Source: an uncultured Mediterraneibacter sp. (GTDB taxonomy: Bacteria; Bacillota; Clostridia; Lachnospirales; Lachnospiraceae). Taken from it: a DNA stretch of 8,209 bases. The DNA is taken from assembly GCA_934418295.1 (NCBI GenBank), contig CAKRWZ010000076.1, forward strand, positions 1 through 8,209, read 5' to 3'. The notes under the pieces are model-generated. The model saw only the letters and a program-made list of their open reading frames with translations, was not told where the DNA came from and did no database searches. Both the position numbers and the translations under genes were made by a program. Positions within the stretch are counted from its first letter, which is position 1. The number at the start of each line of letters is the position of its first letter. Below, one piece after another: positions 1 through 5,179 of the stretch.

Positions 1-333
1 ATGGCTGTTTCTGCTGATGGAGACAGTAAGGTCATCATCAACGGCGGTGATTTCCGTCAGGTCAGTGTACCTGCCGATGACCCTGTATGCGATCTGATTT
101 ATGCCCTCGGCAACGCTCAGATCGAAATCAACGGTGGCACGTTCAAGGCTGTGACTCCTGCCAATACCCTGAACTGCAAGGACGGCTCCAACGCGAAGAT
201 CACCGTCAAGGGCGGCAGCTTCTATAAGTACGATCCGTCTCACCCGACTCTCGGCGACAATGAAGTTGTCGTTGCGGCAGGCTATAAGGTAGTGCAGGAC
301 GGCGACTGGTACAATGTTGTTGCTAATAATTAA
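1..333 (+). CDS. 3' end of a secreted beta-helix repeat protein (partial, start lies left of window)
   Basis: The reading frame is open from base 1 to a TAA at 331-333. The ATG at base 1 is probably internal: there is no room to see a ribosome binding site, and the 110 visible residues have no signal peptide. They contain three short repeats of the form (V/I)xINGGxF or ITVKGGSF (near residues 11-18, 40-48 and 66-73), typical of right-handed parallel beta-helix surface proteins. They end in AAGYKVVQDGDWYNVVA. The stretch LNCKDGSNAKITVKGGSFYKYDP resembles NCYDANRANGTAKITVKGGTFVNFNP in the last gene of the window, so this is very likely the C-terminus of another member of the same secreted family. 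All seven lysines are AAG and all three phenylalanines TTC, unlike the mixed use downstream, which may mean high expression or a different history. The function is unknown beyond a probable surface or adhesin role. Confidence 0.8.
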   Translation: MAVSADGDSKVIINGGDFRQVSVPADDPVCDLIYALGNAQIEINGGTFKAVTPANTLNCKDGSNAKITVKGGSFYKYDPSHPTLGDNEVVVAAGYKVVQDGDWYNVVANN

Positions 334-353
334 CGGATGTTTATAAAAATCTC

Positions 354-389
354 AGATCCTCTCCACCCTTTGTGGCGGAGGGGATTTTG
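354..389 (+). terminator. Intrinsic terminator after the partial gene
   Basis: The arms CCTCTCCACC (358-367) and GGCGGAGGGG (374-383) pair over ten positions with one G-U and one A-C mismatch, around the six-base loop CTTTGT. The 3' arm is followed by ATTTTGT. The hairpin lies about 20 bases after the stop at 333 and separates that transcription unit from ogt. Confidence 0.75.
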
Positions 390-439
390 TATGCTGAGCA
401 TATAAAAAATATAGTACGCCTCCATGGATCACGATATAC

Positions 440-468
440 TTGAAGCAGTGTCGGGCCGACGGTATAAT
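440..468 (+). promoter_or_regulatory. Sigma-A-type promoter for ogt
   Basis: TTGAAG (440-445) and a perfect TATAAT (463-468) are separated by 17 bases. Transcription would start around 474-476, giving a leader of about 28 bases before the TTG start at 503. No operator palindrome is evident around it. Confidence 0.65.
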
Positions 469-488
469 AAAGGAAATAATGTTTGTTT

Positions 489-494
489 AAGAGG
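489..494 (+). promoter_or_regulatory. Ribosome binding site that decides the TTG start of ogt
   Basis: AAGAGG sits eight bases before the TTG at 503-505. No in-frame ATG lies nearby, and the conserved N-terminal strand of the Ogt fold begins directly after this codon. Confidence 0.6.
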
Positions 495-502
495 AAAAGA
501 GC

Positions 503-1060
503 TTGGAAAGTAAGATATATACGTGTACATATAAATCAAGTCTGGGGGATATTCTGCTGGCAGCGGATGAAATCGGGATTACCGGTCTGTGGTTTGAAGG
601 ACAAAAGTATTTTGCCGATACACTTCCGGATAAACGAATTTCCCGGGAGACTCCGATTCTCACAGAGGCAAAGGAATGGCTGGACGTATACTTTTCCGGA
701 AAAGACCCCAAATTCACGCCGCCGCTCCATCCAACCGGGTCAACGTTCCGGTTGGAAGTGTGGGAGATTTTATTACAGATTCCTTACGGGCAGACGATGA
801 CCTATGGTGAGATTGCCGGACAATTGGCCAAACAGAAAGGGATGGCGCATATGTCGGCTCAGGCAGTCGGGGGTGCAGTAGGGCATAATGAGATTTCCGT
901 TATTATTCCCTGCCATCGTGTAGTGGGAGCCAATGGAAGTCTGACGGGGTATGCAGGAGGAATTGATAAAAAAGCAGCGCTGTTAGAACTGGAGGGCACA
1001 GATATGAGTCTTTTTCCATTCCAAAGAGAAAAACTGCGCTTTGATAACAGAGGAGTATAG
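503..1060 (+). CDS. ogt: Methylated-DNA--[protein]-cysteine S-methyltransferase
   Basis: This is a suicide DNA-repair protein that moves the alkyl group from O6-alkylguanine (and O4-alkylthymine) in DNA onto its own cysteine. The 185 residues match the usual length of the single-function Ogt/MGMT family. The active-site motif PCHRV is at residues 136-140, so Cys137 is the acceptor. It is followed by VGANGSLTGYAGG, the conserved substrate-loop region. The helix-turn-helix segment, IPYGQTMTYGEIA, lies at about residues 93-105. The recognition-helix stretch SAQAVGGAVGHN has Gln120 where the human protein has its Arg128 'arginine finger'; I believe this variant also occurs in other Clostridia. 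Translation starts at TTG. The gene has its own promoter and lies between two surface-protein units without an evident functional link to them. No clear terminator follows it. Confidence 0.93.
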   Translation: MESKIYTCTYKSSLGDILLAADEIGITGLWFEGQKYFADTLPDKRISRETPILTEAKEWLDVYFSGKDPKFTPPLHPTGSTFRLEVWEILLQIPYGQTMTYGEIAGQLAKQKGMAHMSAQAVGGAVGHNEISVIIPCHRVVGANGSLTGYAGGIDKKAALLELEGTDMSLFPFQREKLRFDNRGV

Positions 1061-1255
1061 GAATTTTTGTCGTTTTTCCAAAAAGTTAAACAAGATAGAT
1101 GTAAAAGACACAAATGTAATTGATGTTGAACAAAAATGCAAAAACAGAAAAATACTTTGCTTCAAAATATTGAATTTTTTCTGCAATTGTGATAATTTAA
1201 AAGTGAATTTTCTGAACGATATAAGCAGAAAAATCAGAGGGGGAGAACAAAAACC
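1061..1255 (+). other. AT-rich gap upstream of the riboswitch
   Basis: This stretch after ogt is very A/T rich and has no convincing gene on either strand. A + frame from 1041 and minus-strand frames crossing it show low-complexity K/N/F-rich translations without a ribosome binding site or family resemblance. It plausibly holds the promoter for the downstream operon. The only other structure seen is a weak five-base A/T inverted repeat near 1074-1085, too weak to call a terminator. Confidence 0.6.
1170..1196 (+). promoter_or_regulatory. Candidate promoter for the riboswitch-led operon
   Basis: TTGAAT (1170-1175) and GATAAT (1191-1196) are spaced 15 bases apart, and the second hexamer is preceded by TGT, an extended -10 arrangement. 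Transcription would begin near 1203, about 60 bases before the aptamer. A second possibility is TATAAG at 1220-1225 with only a poor -35. In an AT-rich stretch such matches arise by chance, so this is tentative. Confidence 0.35.
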
Positions 1256-1260
1256 AAATA

Positions 1261-1350
1261 GTAGGTAAACCGGTTGAAAAACAGGGACACAAAGCCAAGG
1301 GTCTAAGGTCGTAAAGAATAGTTTATGGCTATGACAGCCGGTTGCTGGTA
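1261..1350 (+). ncRNA. c-di-GMP-I (GEMM-I) riboswitch aptamer
   Basis: The sequence follows the GEMM-I consensus from end to end: GGTAAACC (1264-1271), a GAAA tetraloop hairpin closed by CCGGTT/AACAGG, the invariant-like GGGACACAAAGCC (1284-1296), GGGTCTAAGG (1299-1308), and ATGACAGCCGGTTGC (1331-1345). I aligned it by eye with the Vc2 aptamer of Vibrio cholerae. The three ligand-contacting positions then fall on G1264 (Vc2 G20), A1291 (A47) and C1345 (C92). A G at the first position is the c-di-GMP-binding type; the cGAMP-sensing variants have A there. The closing helix P1 (1263-1268 with 1342-1346) is short and wobble-rich. The aptamer lies about 300 bases upstream of the first gene of the sipW operon, on the same strand. 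Confidence 0.88.
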
Positions 1351-1354
1351 GGAG

Positions 1355-1407
1355 AAAGATACACCAAAGTTTAACAAACAAAGACTTAGGGGTTGTTAGT
1401 GTTCTTT
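1355..1407 (+). other. Hairpin linking aptamer and terminators
   Basis: AAAGA (1355-1359) pairs with TCTTT (1403-1407). After a one-base bulge, ACAC (1361-1364) pairs with GTGT (1399-1402), and TAACAA (1372-1377) pairs with TTGTTA (1393-1398). The stem directly follows the P1 3' strand of the aptamer and precedes the first terminator, so it may belong to the expression platform. This is seen by eye only; no folding energy was computed. Confidence 0.45.
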
Positions 1408-1420
1408 ATCATGATTTTAC

Positions 1421-1462
1421 GCTGCTTGTTCGGAGGGGGTAACGCCTGAACGGCAGCTTTTT
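1421..1462 (+). terminator. First riboswitch-associated intrinsic terminator
   Basis: GCTGC (1421-1425) pairs with GCAGC (1453-1457), GTTC (1428-1431) with GAAC (1448-1451) and AGG (1434-1436) with CCT (1445-1447), separated by small internal loops. Five T residues follow at 1458-1462. It lies about 70 bases downstream of the aptamer and before any coding sequence, the expected place for a transcription-attenuating expression platform. Confidence 0.65.
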
Positions 1463-1479
1463 GTTACCAAGTATACGAC

Positions 1480-1504
1480 AAAAAGGTTCAGTGAACCTTT
1501 TTTA
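1480..1504 (+). terminator. Second riboswitch-associated intrinsic terminator
   Basis: AAAAAGGTTC (1480-1489) pairs perfectly with GAACCTTTTT (1493-1502) around the three-base loop AGT, with further T residues after it. The A-tract/T-tract symmetry could make it work in both directions. It follows the first terminator by only 18 bases. Confidence 0.7.
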
Positions 1505-1519
1505 GTGTGGCGACGAGAA

Positions 1520-1598
1520 AAATGCGGCATGCTTGCATGACAGCATTTGACGACCGCTGATCAGCGAATAAAACCCGCAAAGCGTGTTTTATTGCTGA
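1520..1598 (+). other. Two further hairpins in the operon leader
   Basis: The first hairpin pairs AAATGC (1520-1525) with GCATTT (1543-1548), with an inner CATG/CATG stem around CTTG. The second pairs TCAGC plus AATAAAAC (1561-1574, one bulged G) with GTTTTATT plus GCTGA (1586-1598). They lie between the second terminator and the ribosome binding site at 1638. No known RNA family is recognised. They may shield the message end, provide processing sites or control translation; these roles are guesses. Confidence 0.45.
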
Positions 1599-1637
1599 TG
1601 CATGTTGCAAAAAGTGTGCACGGTGAATGATTTTTAT

Positions 1638-1644
1638 AAAGGAG
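1638..1644 (+). promoter_or_regulatory. Ribosome binding site deciding the start at 1653
   Basis: AAAGGAG ends eight bases before the ATG at 1653. The earlier in-frame ATG at 1602 has no such site and overlaps the last leader hairpin region, so 1653 is chosen. Confidence 0.75.
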
Positions 1645-1652
1645 TGAGCCGG

Positions 1653-2501
1653 ATGGGGCAGAAGACAAATGAAAAGAAACTGAAAACAGCCACTGCTGTA
1701 CTGGCTGTACTGCTGGTATTGAGTCTCACAGCTCTTGCGTGGATCGTGGTCCGCAACAGAGAAACAGGAAAAGAAACGGAGACGGTATCGGTACCGGATA
1801 ATCAGATTACGCCGAAAGCGTCAGGAGATATGGCGTTGGCGGCAAAGTACAGCGCAGACCTTGTGGATATCGAAAATTTTAAAAATGTGGAAACCATCGG
1901 AAATGTTACGTATATGGATGGCGTGTCGAAAAATTTGCCGGCACAGGCGGCCGGAAACGGAAGCAGCCAGAAAGATCCGTCGCTTCAGCTCTATAACAAG
2001 CAGCCGACGGACAATACGCCGTTTCGTGTGACCAATATGTTCCCGGGTGATCAGGAAACCAAAAATTTCAGACTGCAGGTATCCCATCACGATAAAGTGA
2101 CCGTTCACTATCATGCGGATATCCGTCCGGGTTATGAAAAGCTTGCAGAAGTGCTGAAGGTAAGGGTTGTACTCCAGACTACGGGAGAGGAACTTTACAA
2201 TGGATTGATGAGGGATATGCCGGCGAGTCTTGACCATGTGCTGAATGCATCCGGTCAGACTACAGATGAGCTTCACTATGAGATCACGGCTTACTTGGAT
2301 ACATCCGTGGGAAATGCATATCAGAACAAAGATCTGATCGCAGATTTTCGTTGGTGGATCGAAGGCGAGGAAGTGAAAAACCTGGGGCCGGCACCGAAAA
2401 CGGGTGACAGCTGGCGCATTGTGCTTTGGTCAGCGGCAGCCGCTGCACTGGTGATCTTGATTATCGTTCGCAGACGCAGGAGGGCTGATTATGAAAAATG
2501 A
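1653..2501 (+). CDS. Wall-anchored TasA-fold surface protein with PKTGD sorting signal
   Basis: The protein has 282 residues from the ATG at 1653. A basic N-terminus and a hydrophobic segment at 12-33 act as signal peptide or membrane anchor, followed by a polar linker. The central region (about 120-238) carries the family pattern seen in the downstream proteins: a PG turn, VTVHYHADI, EVLKVRV, GEELYNG and the signature SVGNAYQNK (218-226). I read this as the TasA/camelysin-type beta-sandwich. The C-terminus is a cell-wall sorting signal: APKTGD (247-252), a hydrophobic stretch (254-272) and five arginines (273-277). A sortase would cut between Thr250 and Gly251 and link the protein to peptidoglycan; no sortase gene is in the window. 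It is the first gene of the operon and overlaps the next by 11 bases. By position it may play the anchor role that TapA plays in Bacillus, but there is no clear sequence match to TapA. Confidence 0.72.
   Translation: MGQKTNEKKLKTATAVLAVLLVLSLTALAWIVVRNRETGKETETVSVPDNQITPKASGDMALAAKYSADLVDIENFKNVETIGNVTYMDGVSKNLPAQAAGNGSSQKDPSLQLYNKQPTDNTPFRVTNMFPGDQETKNFRLQVSHHDKVTVHYHADIRPGYEKLAEVLKVRVVLQTTGEELYNGLMRDMPASLDHVLNASGQTTDELHYEITAYLDTSVGNAYQNKDLIADFRWWIEGEEVKNLGPAPKTGDSWRIVLWSAAAAALVILIIVRRRRRADYEK
2478..2484 (+). promoter_or_regulatory. Strong ribosome binding site inside the upstream gene
   Basis: AGGAGGG lies within the last codons of the preceding gene, six bases before the ATG at 2491. With the 11-base overlap, this suggests translational coupling of the two proteins. 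Confidence 0.7.
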
Positions 2502-3039
2502 TTCCAAAACAGCAAAACGGCTGAGAGGAAATATTATTATCGTTATTGTGCTGGCGCTCTGTCTTGCGATCACGACGTTTGCATTGATCTACGAAAGCGT
2601 TTCTGTGGAGGACAACCTGTTCCATACAGGTGGCGTGAAGATCAATCTCAATGACGGGAAACCGGTGATCCGGGAAAACGAATTTCTTTTTGAACCGGGA
2701 ATGACGGTGAAGAAAGATTTCTTTATTGAAAATGAGAGTACCTGGGATGTGTACTATAAGATTTATATGGACGATGTGACCGGAGGGCTGGCAAAAGTGT
2801 TGGACGTTACCATCAAAGACGGTGACAAGACCCTCTATCACGGAACACCGGCAGAGTTAAACCGAAAACAGGTAAGCACGGCCGATGAGATCCTGAAGGT
2901 CAACCAAAAGAAAACGTTGACTGTATATTTCCATTTTCCGGAGAATGCGGGAAATGATGCCCAGAGCCTGGATCTGACCTTTACGATGTGTGCGGAAGCA
3001 ACACAGACCAAGAATAATCCAAATCGGGAATTCGACTAA
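2491..3039 (+). CDS. Small TasA-like secreted or membrane-tethered protein
   Basis: The protein has 182 residues. Its N-terminus is collinear with the SipW-type signal peptides of the downstream proteins: a K/R-rich start, a hydrophobic core (14-32) and TTFA at residues 28-31, the same position as TTFA in the protein at 3892. What follows differs: LIYESVSVEDNLFHTGG replaces WFTDTAST...AG. The body has the family beta-sandwich pattern: FEPGMTVKKDFFIEN (a PG turn, then a strand ending in N), VYYKIYM, KVLDVTIKDGDKTLYHG, ENAGNDAQSLDLTFT (the weakened counterpart of GNEYQNK) and AEATQT at the end. There is no sorting signal, beta-helix region or catalytic motif. It lies immediately before sipW, so a role as minor subunit, chaperone or fibre base is plausible but unproven. 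Whether SipW cleaves it is uncertain. Confidence 0.68.
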   Translation: MKNDSKTAKRLRGNIIIVIVLALCLAITTFALIYESVSVEDNLFHTGGVKINLNDGKPVIRENEFLFEPGMTVKKDFFIENESTWDVYYKIYMDDVTGGLAKVLDVTIKDGDKTLYHGTPAELNRKQVSTADEILKVNQKKTLTVYFHFPENAGNDAQSLDLTFTMCAEATQTKNNPNREFD

Positions 3040-3051
3040 AAATGCAGAAGC

Positions 3052-3057
3052 AAGGAG
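3052..3057 (+). promoter_or_regulatory. Ribosome binding site deciding the sipW start at 3066
   Basis: AAGGAG ends eight bases before the ATG at 3066. The ATG at 3042 lies upstream of this site, only two bases after the previous stop, and would add eight residues without support. Confidence 0.75.
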
Positions 3058-3065
3058 CAATACAC

Positions 3066-3905
3066 ATGAAAGCATTAAAGACAATACGTAACATTCTGGT
3101 AGGATTGGTCGTGGCATTGGCTGTCGGCATGATGATCTTTACGATCGTTTCCGTCACAACCTTTGACCGCTCAGACCGCAGCTTGTTTGGCTACAAAGCG
3201 TTTATCGTTATGTCGGATTCCATGAGTAAGACCGACTTCAGCGCCGGAGATCTGGTACTGGTAAAAGAAGTAGATCCGTCTACCTTGAAAGAGGGCGATA
3301 TCATCGCTTATACCTCCCAGAATACGGAAAACTACGGAGAGGTCGTTACACATAAGATCCGCAGCATTACAACGGATGAGAACGGCGAGCCGGGATTTGT
3401 TACCTACGGTACAACGACAGATACGGACGACGAAACGGTCGTTACTTACGATTATGTGATCGGAAAATACGAGAAACATATTCCGAAAGTGGGAACGTTC
3501 TTTCAATATTTAAAGACGACACCCGGCTACATTGTTTGTATTTTGATCCCGTTTTTGCTGTTGATCCTGATGGAAGGGTTCCGCTGCATCCGTCTGTTCC
3601 AGAAATATAAGAAGGAACAGCAGGAAGAGCTGCAGACAGAACGCAAGCAGATCGAGGCAGAGCGAGCAGAGGCCCAGCGCATGATGAAGGAATTGATGGA
3701 AATGAAAGCGCAGATGGGACAAGGCGGAGACGATACGAAAGAGCCGGAAGAATCAGAAGAACCGGCTGTTCAGCCGACGGCTCCGGCGGAGGAGCATCCA
3801 CACACGAAGAAACGAAAAACAGGGGAGAAATCCTCAGAAAATAGGGGAACAAAAGCAAAAAGAGCTTCAGAACCAAAAGGAGAGGGAGAAAATGAAGAAA
3901 AATAG
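3066..3905 (+). CDS. sipW: SipW-type signal peptidase I with cytoplasmic coiled-coil tail
   Basis: This membrane serine protease should remove the signal peptides of the TasA-like proteins in this operon. In the 279 residues, TM1 is at about 10-31. The catalytic serine motif VMSDSM (48-53) gives Ser52, and VVTHKI (93-98) gives His96 where typical bacterial signal peptidases have lysine. This Ser-His arrangement marks the ER/archaeal/SipW class. An aspartate-rich strand (near 119-122) and YDYVIGKY (128-135) complete the catalytic fold. TM2 is at about 155-171. The protein then continues for more than 100 residues: a charged heptad-like stretch (about 178-216) consistent with a coiled coil, then a disordered tail rich in Glu, Lys and Pro. 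Bacillus SipW is about 190 residues, so the tail is an extension, predicted to lie in the cytoplasm. The gene overlaps the next by 14 bases. Confidence 0.93.
   Translation: MKALKTIRNILVGLVVALAVGMMIFTIVSVTTFDRSDRSLFGYKAFIVMSDSMSKTDFSAGDLVLVKEVDPSTLKEGDIIAYTSQNTENYGEVVTHKIRSITTDENGEPGFVTYGTTTDTDDETVVTYDYVIGKYEKHIPKVGTFFQYLKTTPGYIVCILIPFLLLILMEGFRCIRLFQKYKKEQQEELQTERKQIEAERAEAQRMMKELMEMKAQMGQGGDDTKEPEESEEPAVQPTAPAEEHPHTKKRKTGEKSSENRGTKAKRASEPKGEGENEEK
3877..3888 (+). promoter_or_regulatory. Ribosome binding site within the end of sipW
   Basis: AAGGAGAGGGAG lies inside the final sipW codons. AGGAG ends nine bases and GGGAG three bases before the ATG at 3892. The overlap implies translational coupling of the peptidase to its first downstream substrate. 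Confidence 0.65.
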
Positions 3906-5136
3906 GGCAACGAAAAGGGCATTGATCTCCAGTATGGTTACAATGATCCTTTGTGTTGCAATGCTGATCGGGACCACTTTTGCATGGTTTACCGACACGG
4001 CAAGCACAGGAGTCAACAAGATCCAGGCCGGAAAGCTGGATGTGGAGCTGGTTGATGAGAAAGAGAATCCGTTGGGAGAATCCCTGCAGTGGGTAAAAGC
4101 AGCAGGAGCAGAAAACGAAGCGGTTCTCTGGGAACCGGGTGCAACGTATCAGTTGCAGGGCTTCAAAGTAAAGAATAACGGCAACCTGGCACTGAAGTAT
4201 AAGATCGTGGTTTCCGGCGTGCAGGAAGGGGATGCAGAACTTCTGAAAGTTCTGGATTTTACCATGAAAGAAGGGGAGACTTCACTGGATCTCAATGCAG
4301 AACACAAGCTGGCAGCGGGAGAAACTTCCGGTCTGATCACATTGACTGCGAAAATGCAGGAAAGCGCAGGAAACGAGTATCAGAATAAATCTGTGGAAGG
4401 CATTACGATCACAGTAGTGGCAACACAAGATACGGTAGAATCAGACAGCAAAGATAACCAATACGACAAAGATGCAACCTATCCGGTGGTTTCTGCAGAG
4501 GAGTTGAAAAGTGCTTTGGAAACAGCCGGAGGAAACCTCACGGTGGGTGCTGACATCCCGGTCACACTGGTGGCAGATACGACAGTAAGTACGTTGGTTC
4601 CGCAGATGACGATCACGAAAGACACGACTTTGGATCTGAACGGAAAGACCATCGGTGTGGATGCTGACGCAGCAAAGGCAGACTATGGCGAAGCTTCTCC
4701 GCTTCTTATGGCAGTAACGGGAGGTACTCTTACCATCAACGGTGACGGTGAGATCAACTGTGAAGCCGGAAACAACCAGGTTTACGGCGTGAATGTAAAT
4801 GGCGGTAAAGTCGTAGTAAACGGTGGTAAGTTCTATGGAGCAATCACAGCTATCCAGGTACAGAAAGGAAGTCTGGAGATCAACGGTGGATTCTTTGATA
4901 TGGCGCCTACTTGTAAAGCGCAAGTTCCGCAGTATGCAAAATATGTGGTAAATGCCATTGATTTTGCTTATAAGGACGGATCCGCAACCATCACGATCAA
5001 AGGCGGTACTTTCGTAAACTTTGATCCGTCTGCAGATCCGGAGGGAGCCGGAACCAGCTATGTGGCAGATGGTTATAAAGTCGTTGCTCAGAAGCAAGCG
5101 AACGGTGACACTTGGTACACCGTTGTAGCAAAATAA
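3892..5136 (+). CDS. SipW-dependent TasA-like domain / beta-helix surface protein, copy 1
   Basis: The protein has 414 residues. The signal peptide (1-31) has the basic KKNRATKRA start, ALISS, a hydrophobic core and GTTFA; the mature protein should begin WFTDTAST, the SipW-cognate pattern. The TasA-like beta-sandwich spans about 41-185: LWEPGATYQL, KVKNNGNLALKYKI, a strand KVLDFTM, QESAGNEYQNKS (156-167) and VVATQDTVESD. The NEYQ...ATQ end resembles B. subtilis TasA (NKYQGNS...EATQ). From about 197 to 380 a beta-helix region follows: LDLNGKTI, GGTLTINGDGEI, KVVVNGGKFYG, SLEINGGFF and ATITIKGGTFVNFDP. The C-terminus is VADGYKV...GDTWYTVVAK, with no sorting signal or membrane segment. Two cysteines, Cys290 and Cys341, lie in the beta-helix part. 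It is probably an exported fibre-forming or fibre-associated adhesin; ligand and assembly are unknown. The next gene's start is 43 bases after the stop, with no terminator. Confidence 0.85.
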   Translation: MKKNRATKRALISSMVTMILCVAMLIGTTFAWFTDTASTGVNKIQAGKLDVELVDEKENPLGESLQWVKAAGAENEAVLWEPGATYQLQGFKVKNNGNLALKYKIVVSGVQEGDAELLKVLDFTMKEGETSLDLNAEHKLAAGETSGLITLTAKMQESAGNEYQNKSVEGITITVVATQDTVESDSKDNQYDKDATYPVVSAEELKSALETAGGNLTVGADIPVTLVADTTVSTLVPQMTITKDTTLDLNGKTIGVDADAAKADYGEASPLLMAVTGGTLTINGDGEINCEAGNNQVYGVNVNGGKVVVNGGKFYGAITAIQVQKGSLEINGGFFDMAPTCKAQVPQYAKYVVNAIDFAYKDGSATITIKGGTFVNFDPSADPEGAGTSYVADGYKVVAQKQANGDTWYTVVAK

Positions 5137-5164
5137 AAAGTAAATTCACATGAGAGAAAATTTG

Positions 5165-5170
5165 AGGAGG
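5165..5170 (+). promoter_or_regulatory. Ribosome binding site deciding the start at 5180
   Basis: AGGAGG ends nine bases before the ATG at 5180. The earlier in-frame ATG at 5150 lies upstream of this site and has no site of its own. The ATG at 5180 also gives a signal peptide of the same length class as the neighbours. Confidence 0.75.
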
Positions 5171-5179
5171 CGCAAACGG

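Noticed and set aside
1..333. Complete small 110-residue gene starting at base 1
   Set aside because: It lacks a signal peptide although all relatives are secreted, it corresponds to the C-terminal third of the paralogues, and the frame is open to the window edge.
1061..1100. Terminator for ogt
   Set aside because: Only a five-base TTTTT/AAAAA pairing is visible, with no GC stem or following T-tract of the usual kind.
983..1381. 132-residue minus-strand frame crossing the riboswitch
   Set aside because: It reads through the end of ogt and the aptamer and has a low-complexity Phe/Leu-rich translation from AT-rich DNA, with no plausible start signal.
1602..1652. Upstream ATG extending the first operon gene by 17 residues
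   Set aside because: No ribosome binding site precedes it, whereas AAAGGAG stands eight bases before the ATG at 1653, which also gives a normal signal-peptide N-terminus.
4441..5097. 218-residue open frame on the minus strand
   Set aside because: It is antisense to the beta-helix part of copy 1. Its slight likeness to the minus frame at 7764-8108 is explained by the similarity of the sense genes.
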